The translations under genes were made by a program, and so were the position numbers. Below, piece by piece: positions 28,253-36,254 of a stretch of 36,254 nt of DNA (position 1 is its first letter; each line of letters begins with the position of its first letter). The notes under the pieces were generated by a model that did not search any database, was not told the origin of the DNA, and saw only the letters and a list, made by a program, of their open reading frames with translations. Origin of the DNA: Helicobacteraceae bacterium (GTDB taxonomy: Bacteria; Campylobacterota; Campylobacteria; Campylobacterales; SZUA-545); contig JAITRJ010000036.1 of the NCBI GenBank assembly GCA_031288475.1, positions 1-36,254 on the forward strand, in the 5' to 3' direction.

Positions 28253-30854
28253 AAAAGCAAAACTGCTGCGAACAGCGGCGATTTTTCTGCTTCCTATCGC
28301 TCTCTTTCCGGTTGTGCCTGACGATGAGGAGTACTTTATAGCGAAAACCCAGTACGGGGCAATCATATACGCGCGGGGAGATGAAAATCTCTCTCAAAGC
28401 GCGGCGGCTTCGTGGCGCTTCCTGCGGGAGAGGTACGACAAAGAGTTCGGATACGATCTTGATGAACCAACGCTCATTCTCGCAAGCTCCAAAAATCAGT
28501 TTGCCAACGCGTGGGCGGGTTCAACCCCGCTTCTTTCAATGCAGTATTACGGCGGCGGCGCAGGTATGCTGGACTATTTCGGCTATGTCGACTGGATGGA
28601 AATGCTGCTGGCTCATGAGGGGGCGCATCTCTATCAGTTGGACAGCAAAAACGAGGTTATGTACGAACTTTTCGGACGGAATCATATGCCGCTTTTTGCC
28701 GGCATCCCCTTATGGACGTTTCCAAATCTTTTCCTGCCCGATCTTTTTCTGGAAGGCAACGCGGTATTTAACGAGACGCGCGTTACCGGCTGGGGGCGAT
28801 TAAACGGCGGCAGACACAAGGCACTTTTTCTTGTTCTCCTGAAAGCGAATCTGTTGGATACCGAGAGGGCGCTCAACAACCATATATTTTTCCCTTATAT
28901 GGAAGAGAAATATATCGTTGGAGGATATTTTCAGGCGTATCTCGCTTCTCAATACGGCGCTGATCGCGTAAACGGCTTTTTCAGGACAAACGGCAACCGC
29001 TTTATAAATCCGTTTCTGCTTAACAAAAGTTTCTACCAGCACTTCGGCGCCGATTTCAATACGCTGTTTGATCGGTTTATAAACAGCCACAGAGCGGACG
29101 CCGATCTCTTTGTCCTGCAAAAGGGAGAAAGCGTCTCAAAATCGCAGATTGACGCCCCTCTCGGAGGAGACGAGAATGCTCTGTTTATCTACGAAAGCGA
29201 CGGTAAAACATTCGCGGACATACTGATTCTCGATCGCCAAACGCTGAAGATAAAGCGCGTCCGCGGCAGCTTTTCAAGAGGGAAGCCATTCTGTTTTGAA
29301 GGGGAGTGCTTCACTGCCGCCGCTCTTTATACGTCGGCGGAGACGATCGAAACGTCACTGTTCGACAGGGACAGAGAGCCGCTTAAGTCCTTTAACGGCA
29401 AGGCGATAAACGATATAAGCGGGAAAAGAACGCTCTACCTCAAGACCAACGAAAGCTTCAAAAAAGCAGTTCTGTACGATCAAAACCGCAGAATAGGAGA
29501 AGTTGTCTCCTATGCGCTCTATGGATACGACGGCGCGGTTTACAGCGTTCGGTATGAAGAGGGTTCACGGGTTTTTTACAGAGGCGGCGATCGGCTGTTT
29601 TCCATCAAAACGGAGGCTTTTTTAAACGACGTTCTGCCAAACGGCGATCTGCTCTTCACCGCCCCAACCTTTAACGGGAACGGGCTTTTTATCTTTTCGG
29701 AAGGCGGGCTTTTGCGTCTTGGAAACGGCGATAACGTCATCGGCGCGAAGTGGGTAAGGGAGAATCTCTACCTGCTTCAGACAGTTACCGCCGATGGCTA
29801 CGAAACGCTGCTTGCCAGACTAGAAAAGAACAAGGATAAACCGACGCGGTTAAATTACGGGGGCGAAGAGGCGCTTGATTTCGCGAATCTGACGGACGAA
29901 ACGCTTGACGCCGTACCGTACAACGCCTTTGCGAATCTGCGTTTTTCATATTTTTATCCGTCAATTGGATTTTCGGACGCGGGGATGATCGGATCGGCGG
30001 ATTTTCTCTTTGTTGATCCGCTGGAGTTTAATACCTTGACATTGAGCTACGCTCATAACGCCGATGGCGAGGAGATCGGGCGGGCGGGCTACGAGAATCG
30101 GCGCTACCGTCTCTTTTACGGCGCGCAGGGCTATTTCAGCCCAGACAACGACAGCGGCGATAAAGACAAAAGAAAATTTGGCACGGACATACATATAGGC
30201 TACCTAATCGATCGGGATAACGTGAGCCAGATAAGCGCAATCGCGCGCAAGCTGTTCGACCCCAACGATAGAGATAACGCGCCGCTGATTGCCTCGATCC
30301 GATACGATTACGCCCTTTACTATCCGCTCGCGCCTGAAAACGAAACCGGCGTTTCGCTCTCGATCGGCGGCAGGCACAACGAGAGAAAATCGGAAAGAGA
30401 GTTCTCGTACGGCGCGAAGGCGGAGGCGCGGCAGCGGCTGTTTTCACAGCTCTATTTTTTGCTTGGGGCGAAATACTCCCGTTCGGACAGCTACTACGTG
30501 CTGCTGGAAGAATCACCAGCCGACATCGCTGACGAGATCAACTTTGAGCTTCTGCGCCTGCCTTACAGATACAGAACAGATCGTATCGTTGGCTGCAAAG
30601 CCGCTTTAAGCGCCGCGATCGACATGCCCGTTTACTCCTCCGTCATTCCAATCGGACTGCACCGGATAAAACCATCCGTCGCCTACGAACGGCTGGAGCT
30701 CGGCGAAATAAAATATCTGATTGAGGAAAAGAGCGCCACGGTGGAATTTGATATGCTTTTCACGCACCGTTTTGATTTTTCGCTGCGAGCGGCGTACGTA
30801 CATAACAGCGAAACCAGCGATAGCTGGATCGTAACGCTTGCCGCTGGATTTTAA
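28245..30854 (+). CDS. Large outer-membrane protein with N-terminal HExxH metallopeptidase-like domain and C-terminal beta-barrel
   Basis: Signal peptide; MEMLLAHEGAHLYQLDS (HEGAH) with downstream FLEGNAVFNETRV; repeated beta-strand middle region; C-terminal SDSWIVTLAAGF (terminal Phe, barrel-like alternation). Confidence 0.7.
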   Translation: MIKKAKLLRTAAIFLLPIALFPVVPDDEEYFIAKTQYGAIIYARGDENLSQSAAASWRFLRERYDKEFGYDLDEPTLILASSKNQFANAWAGSTPLLSMQYYGGGAGMLDYFGYVDWMEMLLAHEGAHLYQLDSKNEVMYELFGRNHMPLFAGIPLWTFPNLFLPDLFLEGNAVFNETRVTGWGRLNGGRHKALFLVLLKANLLDTERALNNHIFFPYMEEKYIVGGYFQAYLASQYGADRVNGFFRTNGNRFINPFLLNKSFYQHFGADFNTLFDRFINSHRADADLFVLQKGESVSKSQIDAPLGGDENALFIYESDGKTFADILILDRQTLKIKRVRGSFSRGKPFCFEGECFTAAALYTSAETIETSLFDRDREPLKSFNGKAINDISGKRTLYLKTNESFKKAVLYDQNRRIGEVVSYALYGYDGAVYSVRYEEGSRVFYRGGDRLFSIKTEAFLNDVLPNGDLLFTAPTFNGNGLFIFSEGGLLRLGNGDNVIGAKWVRENLYLLQTVTADGYETLLARLEKNKDKPTRLNYGGEEALDFANLTDETLDAVPYNAFANLRFSYFYPSIGFSDAGMIGSADFLFVDPLEFNTLTLSYAHNADGEEIGRAGYENRRYRLFYGAQGYFSPDNDSGDKDKRKFGTDIHIGYLIDRDNVSQISAIARKLFDPNDRDNAPLIASIRYDYALYYPLAPENETGVSLSIGGRHNERKSEREFSYGAKAEARQRLFSQLYFLLGAKYSRSDSYYVLLEESPADIADEINFELLRLPYRYRTDRIVGCKAALSAAIDMPVYSSVIPIGLHRIKPSVAYERLELGEIKYLIEEKSATVEFDMLFTHRFDFSLRAAYVHNSETSDSWIVTLAAGF

Positions 30855-30891
30855 TTTTGATAAAGATGGTTAAGGTATGAAATATATTAGC

Positions 30892-30897
30892 TATAAT
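30892..30897 (+). promoter_or_regulatory. Candidate -10 box upstream of the peroxidase gene
   Basis: TATAAT within TATTAGCTATAATGAATTC about 30 nt upstream of the ATG. Confidence 0.35.
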
Positions 30898-30926
30898 GAA
30901 TTCGGCGAACTTTTAAGGGAGTCGTT

Positions 30927-31970
30927 ATGACAAAAAAACGCCGCATTAGTTGGATCGTTTTTTTCATAAGCGTTGTCTTTATTATGGGCAATGCTATCTA
31001 TGTCATATACTTCAGCGAAAAAGAGGAAGCTCCGGCGGGTTCTTTGTTGCTGGAACGTGACGTATCGGTCGGCGCGCGTACATTAAAACGGGAGAACGAG
31101 CCGATATCGCCCATACGTAAACCGAAAAATCTCAACGCGGGAAAAGTGGAGCTCGGCTACGCGCTGTTTCACGATCCGCGCCTTTCAAAAGATGACACGA
31201 TCAGTTGCGCGAGCTGTCACGATCTGTTAAATGGCGGGGTGGATGACACGAAATTTTCCGTCGGCGTCGATGGGGCGGTCGGCAGCATAAATGCCATCAC
31301 TGTTTACAACTCTTCTCTCAACTTTGTTCAGTTCTGGGACGGAAGGGCGAAAAGCCTCGCCGAACAGACGGCGGGACCGATTACCAATCCGGTCGAGATG
31401 GCGTCCTCTTGGCAGCAGGTGATCTCTAAACTCAGCGCCGACGCCGATCTTTCCGACTATTTTATAAGAGTTTATGGTGAGAAGCCCGGCAGAAGGAATA
31501 TCGCCGACGCGCTCGCGGAATTTGAGCGATCTCTGGTAACCCCATCCCGCTTGGATCGGTGGCTCCAGGGAGACAACGACGCGCTGACGCCAGCCGAGCT
31601 AAGGGGATACAACGCGTTTGTCTCGCACGGATGCGCCGCGTGTCATCAAGGCGAGGGAATCGGCGGCAATATCTACCAGCGTTTTGGGATTATGCATGAC
31701 TATTTCGCCAACAAAGGGCAGATATCCCAGAGCGATATGGGACGCTTCAACGTAACAAAGCGGGAGGAGGATCGCTTCGTGTTTAAAGTGCCCAGCCTGC
31801 GCAATGTTATGCTCACCGCCCCCTACTTTCACGATGGATCATCCGAAACGCTTGAAAGCGCGGTTGTTCAGATGGGATACTTTCAGCTTGGGGAAAATCT
31901 GCCCAGCGGCGACGTAGAGAATATTGTGGAATTCTTAAACGCCCTTACGGGCGAAGAGCTGCAACGATGA
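30927..31970 (+). CDS. Membrane-anchored di-haem cytochrome c peroxidase/MauG-family protein
   Basis: N-terminal TM, two CxxCH motifs (CASCH, CAACH), FWDGRAKSLAEQTAGPITNPVEM, FKVPSLRNVMLTAPYFHDGSSETLESAV. Confidence 0.92.
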   Translation: MTKKRRISWIVFFISVVFIMGNAIYVIYFSEKEEAPAGSLLLERDVSVGARTLKRENEPISPIRKPKNLNAGKVELGYALFHDPRLSKDDTISCASCHDLLNGGVDDTKFSVGVDGAVGSINAITVYNSSLNFVQFWDGRAKSLAEQTAGPITNPVEMASSWQQVISKLSADADLSDYFIRVYGEKPGRRNIADALAEFERSLVTPSRLDRWLQGDNDALTPAELRGYNAFVSHGCAACHQGEGIGGNIYQRFGIMHDYFANKGQISQSDMGRFNVTKREEDRFVFKVPSLRNVMLTAPYFHDGSSETLESAVVQMGYFQLGENLPSGDVENIVEFLNALTGEELQR

Positions 31971-34852
31971 AAAAACTCACGCGGACGATTAGGTTTCTTC
32001 TTCCATGGATCCTGATGAGCATTTTAGGGGCGATTTTGTTTGTTCTCTACCTGCTCAGCGCCAATATTGACAGCGGTGATCGCAATCAGGTCGATCTTAA
32101 CATCAGGCAGGCGCTGGCGTTCAATACTCAAACGGAGCTTGACGTACTGCGCCTTCGCTACCGTCAGATATTAAGCTACGACTCTCTTACCGCCGCTTCC
32201 GCGATGATCGACGATCTGCTAATCTCGCTAAACAGCGAGTTTTCCAGACTGGGTCTGGAGCACGCGCTTGCCAAGCCTATGGAAAATTGGCGGACAAAGT
32301 CGGTTAACATTGAGGATTTTAAGCGTCAGAACTCCGTGCTGGTCAACTCTCTTTACCACTTCACAAACCTGATAAACAGACTGCAAGCCAACGAAAATAT
32401 AAACAGCAGGGAGGATATCCGCAGGAGCGTCAGCGCCGTTGAAAGAACTGTGTTGATCTATCTGAACGAACAGAAAGCGTCACTTGCGGAGGAGGCAAGC
32501 AGGTCGATCTGGGCGCTGGAGAAGTTAAGCGCGAAGCAAACGGGCGAGTTCGGCGCGCAGTTGCGGCTTCTGACGGCACACGCCAAAAAGATCGTGGAGA
32601 ATCATCTGCCGGTCTGGAGCCTGATCGTGGAGATGAACCGCAACGCCTTCGCGCTTGAGCTTAACAACGCCTATGCGGAATACATAGAGACGTACTCCGT
32701 GCTGGCGAGAAAAGCAGAGAGCTACCGCCGCCTGATGGCGATATTCTCCCTGCTGATGATCCTGACGGTGATGGCGATCGTGCTGAGATTGCAACAGATC
32801 GCGCAGGAGCTGGCGGAGAGTCACTCTCTACTGTACAACATTACCGATCACCTCATTGAAGGAATCGTGGGATTTGACGAGAAGCGAAATATATCCTTTA
32901 CCAACCGTAAGGCAGAATCGCTGCTGGAGCACGGCAGGGACGAATTGATCGGCAAAGGCGCTTTGGAGGCACTGCGCATCGTTGACGATAGCGACAGCGA
33001 GTTTGCCTCCGCTATGAAGCGCGGGACGCATTTTGATGGCGAGGTATGGATCGGGCGCAGAAATGGAACCCGCTTTCCGGCGTTCTTCCTCGGCGCTCCG
33101 CTACCTTCGCTGGAACACAGCGGAACGGTCGGGTATGTGGCGTCGTTCAGGGACGTTTCGTACCAACACGAAGCTCAGGCGAGAATGTCCCTTGCCGCAA
33201 AGGTTTTTGAAGGTCTTTCGGAGGCGATGATCATAACCGACGCGGACGCGGAGATTCAATCAGTCAATCCCGCCTTTACCATGATCACTGGTTACTATGA
33301 AGAAGAAGTGATAGGGAAGAACGTGGGCATAGTGCTTGGTTCGGGGCAGCACGATAAAGAGTTTTTCAGATTGCTGTGGGAGTCGCTGACCGAACAGGGG
33401 CAGTGGAGAGGCGAAGTGATCAACCGCAGAAAGACGGGCGAGCTTTTCCCCGAATGGCTTTCGATCACCGCCGTACGCTCTCAAAACGGTAACGTTGAAC
33501 AGTATATCGCGCTCTTTAATGATATATCTGATCGCAAGCAGGCAGAGGCGCACATCCGCCATCTTGCCTATCACGATCCGCTCACCGGTCTGGCGAATAG
33601 AATGCTTTTTAACGACCGTCTTGTTACCTCCATTCATCAGGCGCACCGCAACGGCAATATGCTTGCGGTGATCTATCTGGACCTCGATCGCTTCAAATCG
33701 ATCAACGATTCGCTCGGACATCCGATCGGCGATCAGATGCTTAAACTTGTCAGCGAACGCCTTTCCGGAACGATACAGGAGGGAGATACGATCGCCCGTT
33801 TCGGAGGCGACGAGTTTGCCGTACTTGTACCGAAAATTTCGGAGATTAGCCAAGCCTCCGCGGCGGCGCGGAAAATTCTTCAGGCGTTCAAAGACCCGTT
33901 CGCGCTCAACGGAAGGGAAATTTTCAGTTCCACCAGCATCGGAATCGCCATCTACCCCGATGATGCGGAGACGGCGGACGATCTGCTCAAACACGCCGAT
34001 CTGGCGCTCTACGCCGCCAAAAACGCCGGTCGATCGACATACTGGTTCTTTCAGGAGACGGAGAGTGACGACTATCTCTCACGGCTGGAACTGGAAACCG
34101 CTATGCGCCATGCTGTCAAAAAAGATGAACTGCGTCTTTACTATCAACCGCAGGTTCTTTCGTCCACCGGAAAGATATACGGTGTCGAGGCTCTGGTGCG
34201 TTGGCAGCATCCGACGCTGGGACTTGTCCCGCCTGATAAATTCATTTCGCTTGCCGAAAATATCGGCTACATTGAAGAGATTGGCGAATGGTGTTTAAAG
34301 ACCGCTTGCAACCAGTTTGTGGAGTGGCAAAGAAACGGAGTGCCGATCCGGCGCGTGGCAGTGAATGTCTCCGCGAGGCAGTTAAAAAACCCTCACTTTA
34401 TGGATAATGTCCTGCAAATCGTTCAGGAGACAGGTATGCCGATTGAATCGCTGGAGCTGGAGCTTACGGAATCTTCTATGAGCGACAACACGGAGAAGAT
34501 AATGATGCTGTTCGAGGAGTTCCGCGGACGGGGAATCAGGATCGCGCTGGACGACTTTGGCACGGGCTATTCCTCTCTCTCCTATCTGGCGATGTTTCCC
34601 GTCGACGTGCTGAAGATCGATCAGAGCTTTGTGCGGGCGATGGGAACGGCGAAAGACTCCACCTCCGTAACGCGGACGATCGCCGCTCTGGCGCATTCGC
34701 TGAATATGGAAATCGTAGCGGAGGGTGTGGAAACAGAGGCGCAGAGGAATATGCTCGCCGAGCTTGGCGTCGAGCTTTTACAAGGCTTTTTATTCTCCCG
34801 TCCCGTTCCCAACGAAAAGCTGTTGGCGCTCCCTTTGCTGCAACAGAGCTGA
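31967..34852 (+). CDS. DAHL-like sensor, PAS-PAS-GGDEF-EAL c-di-GMP signalling protein
   Basis: Two TMs flanking a helical periplasmic domain (VNIEDFKRQNSVLVNSLYHF), PAS domains, RFGGDEFAVL, EALVRWQHP, ALDDFGTGYSSLSYL, KIDQSFV, VAEGVET. Confidence 0.93.
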   Translation: MKKLTRTIRFLLPWILMSILGAILFVLYLLSANIDSGDRNQVDLNIRQALAFNTQTELDVLRLRYRQILSYDSLTAASAMIDDLLISLNSEFSRLGLEHALAKPMENWRTKSVNIEDFKRQNSVLVNSLYHFTNLINRLQANENINSREDIRRSVSAVERTVLIYLNEQKASLAEEASRSIWALEKLSAKQTGEFGAQLRLLTAHAKKIVENHLPVWSLIVEMNRNAFALELNNAYAEYIETYSVLARKAESYRRLMAIFSLLMILTVMAIVLRLQQIAQELAESHSLLYNITDHLIEGIVGFDEKRNISFTNRKAESLLEHGRDELIGKGALEALRIVDDSDSEFASAMKRGTHFDGEVWIGRRNGTRFPAFFLGAPLPSLEHSGTVGYVASFRDVSYQHEAQARMSLAAKVFEGLSEAMIITDADAEIQSVNPAFTMITGYYEEEVIGKNVGIVLGSGQHDKEFFRLLWESLTEQGQWRGEVINRRKTGELFPEWLSITAVRSQNGNVEQYIALFNDISDRKQAEAHIRHLAYHDPLTGLANRMLFNDRLVTSIHQAHRNGNMLAVIYLDLDRFKSINDSLGHPIGDQMLKLVSERLSGTIQEGDTIARFGGDEFAVLVPKISEISQASAAARKILQAFKDPFALNGREIFSSTSIGIAIYPDDAETADDLLKHADLALYAAKNAGRSTYWFFQETESDDYLSRLELETAMRHAVKKDELRLYYQPQVLSSTGKIYGVEALVRWQHPTLGLVPPDKFISLAENIGYIEEIGEWCLKTACNQFVEWQRNGVPIRRVAVNVSARQLKNPHFMDNVLQIVQETGMPIESLELELTESSMSDNTEKIMMLFEEFRGRGIRIALDDFGTGYSSLSYLAMFPVDVLKIDQSFVRAMGTAKDSTSVTRTIAALAHSLNMEIVAEGVETEAQRNMLAELGVELLQGFLFSRPVPNEKLLALPLLQQS

Positions 34853-34960
34853 GCTTACAGAATTTAACCGCCTCCGCTTAAGTTAGTACGCGCAAAAGGT
34901 GCGGTATGTGTTTTGTTTCTATCGGCGTTAGACGTTCGGGGCTCGATTGAAAACCAGTTT

Positions 34961-35230
34961 TTCCTTTTTGTTTGTCTTCTGAGCGCCTTTGCCGCGGGTT
35001 GTTCAGTCGGCACAAAGCTCAGGCGGCGGTTCAGACAACCGCGATAATCAACAGAAACCGGTCAACGAAAATGCAAATATATCTGCTTAACGATCTAAAC
35101 TTAATAGAAGGCGAAGCCGGCTTTGACTCGACCAGCGGCTGGAAACCTATCGGAGAGCTCCGGTATCCTTTCACAGGTCTTTTTAACGGAAACGGACATA
35201 AGGATAAACGGTCTTTGGCTAAACAAATTA
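34961..35230 (+). pseudogene. Remnant of a lipoprotein with GLUG-type repeat
   Basis: FLFVCLLSAFAAGCSVG (lipobox) in one frame, SSGGGSDNRDNQQKPVNENA and IYLLNDLNLIEGEAGFDSTSGWKPIGELRYPFTGLFNGNGH in another, then INGLWLNK after a further frame change. Confidence 0.55.
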
Positions 35231-35515
35231 TTTTGTCGTTCTGCTTTCGCGCTCACCACTCTCCTCGTTGTGGTAATACCCTTCATAGCAGCTTAATGTC
35301 AGCTTTGGCAGAGGAATCCTTGTAAACTCAGAGCGAGATTCCACGTAGTTTCCAGCGGCGACACTTTTTATATCTCCTGTACCCAATACTTTGGCAAATG
35401 CGTTGCTGCGATCGCAGATGTTAGCAGGGCATGAAAAATAGTATTCGCACATAACATTGCAGGTGTAGCGACGTATCAACGGTAAATAAAAAGCTACCCC
35501 GCTATGGTAGTTCAT
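35228..35515 (-). CDS. Hypothetical small protein (possibly truncated)
   Basis: 95-aa open frame MNYHSGVAFYLPLIRRYTCNVMCEYYFSC...LPKLTLSCYEGYYHNEES; no recognised domain. Confidence 0.35.
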   Translation of the reverse strand: MNYHSGVAFYLPLIRRYTCNVMCEYYFSCPANICDRSNAFAKVLGTGDIKSVAAGNYVESRSEFTRIPLPKLTLSCYEGYYHNEESGERESRTTK

Positions 35516-35537
35516 AGAAACCCTCTTCTACCTAAGG

Positions 35538-35863
35538 TTAAGCGTTAAAGTCCGCATGCTCTTTCGGACGCAGAGCCATAATGTAGCCAAACGTTCCGTC
35601 GATCGACAGGATCGGTTATATCTTCCGGCCATAGAAAAGTACTTGCGGACACGCCCCCCTTGATGTCATTTTCCAGATTTCTGGTAAATTGTCGAGGATT
35701 GGAGATATACCTACTAACTAAAGCACCATTTGGGCGCTTTTCTCTCTCCGCCGTAATCAACTTCGTAAACTTTGTCCTATCCGCCTTTGCCCAGATTTCT
35801 GACGACTCTAACTGTTTTGAAGTTTTTCGTGTGTATTAACGCGCCTTTTGTCAATTCCGCCAC
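35538..35863 (-). pseudogene. Decayed Ser/Thr protein kinase N-lobe
   Basis: Reading across frames: VAELTKGALIHTKNFKTVRVVRNLGKGG*DKVYEVDYGGERKAPKW / VSRYISNPRQFTRNLENDIKGGVSASTFLWPEDITDPVD / DGTFGYIMALRPKEHADFNA*; glycine-rich loop, VYEV and ALKW-like block, hinge-like segment. Confidence 0.65.
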
Positions 35864-36199
35864 ATTACGCTCCGATTTGCGGATCGCCGTGCAGCTTAGA
35901 CAAAACGGCGCAAACGAAATTATGCGAGATACGCGAAGGGGGGGGCGTTTATAAGCAAAACAACCTCCTTCTTCGTTAACTGTAGGCGTGTATTACGCCA
36001 ATTATTAATTAATCCAACGTCCTCCATCCAGTTGCTTTTAACAATCAAATTGGGGGATTGGAGACGACAATGTGTTGTTCCCGGCATTAACAGGTTGCGC
36101 ACCGTAGAGCCATCAGGCATACACCCCCCCCTCCCACGGCAGAGCTGACAGAGCGGCAGATACGAACCCGCTCCGCTGGCGCTGAATTGTCGTATCCAA

Positions 36200-36217
36200 G
36201 CATTCACGCGTGAATGC
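36200..36217. repeat. Perfect 18-bp palindrome
   Basis: GCATTCACGCGTGAATGC equals its own reverse complement; part of the motif (GTGAATG) recurs at the window end. Confidence 0.9.
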
Positions 36218-36254
36218 GGAGGACGTCTCCCTTATACCGTCTCTTTCGTGAATG

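Noticed and set aside
33260-33994. 244-aa antisense ORF opposite the GGDEF domain
   Set aside because: Overlaps conserved GGDEF coding sequence; no independent signals.

Overview
The window looks like a chromosomal segment of a relatively GC-rich Campylobacterota-like (epsilonproteobacterial) genome. This placement rests on the flgC-fliE-ftsI order, hrcA-grpE-dnaK with a CIRCE-like element, a Helicobacter-type MagIII glycosylase and pseudaminic-acid genes; it is an inference, not a database result. Intact genes include a HerA-like ATPase, a type II pseudopilin, a large TPR protein, flgC/fliE/ftsI, pyrB, a DegT-fold protein, lpxK, rplM/rpsI, pseG(-GNAT)/pseI, gpsA, proA, a 4-OT tautomerase, an ABC ATPase, a type II R-M pair, dnaK/grpE/hrcA, hpf, ymdB, magIII, a metalloprotease/beta-barrel protein, a di-haem peroxidase and a DAHL-PAS-GGDEF-EAL protein. 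Between them lie several decaying relics: an S24 repressor, a SAM methyltransferase, a dnaK fragment, a GLUG lipoprotein and a Ser/Thr kinase. The strongest leads are: (1) two tandem perfect hairpins, one made of pure G9/C8 homopolymers, inside the first codons of pseI at the pseG/pseI overlap; (2) a G9 tract inside the pseudopilin gene; (3) a DegT/StrS-fold protein that appears to have lost its PLP-binding residues; (4) an R-M operon bounded by a decayed dnaK fragment on one side and intact dnaK on the other; (5) a surface protease with an HEGAH motif and C-terminal barrel; (6) a peroxidase translationally coupled to a c-di-GMP protein. No tRNA, rRNA, CRISPR array or intact transposase was seen.
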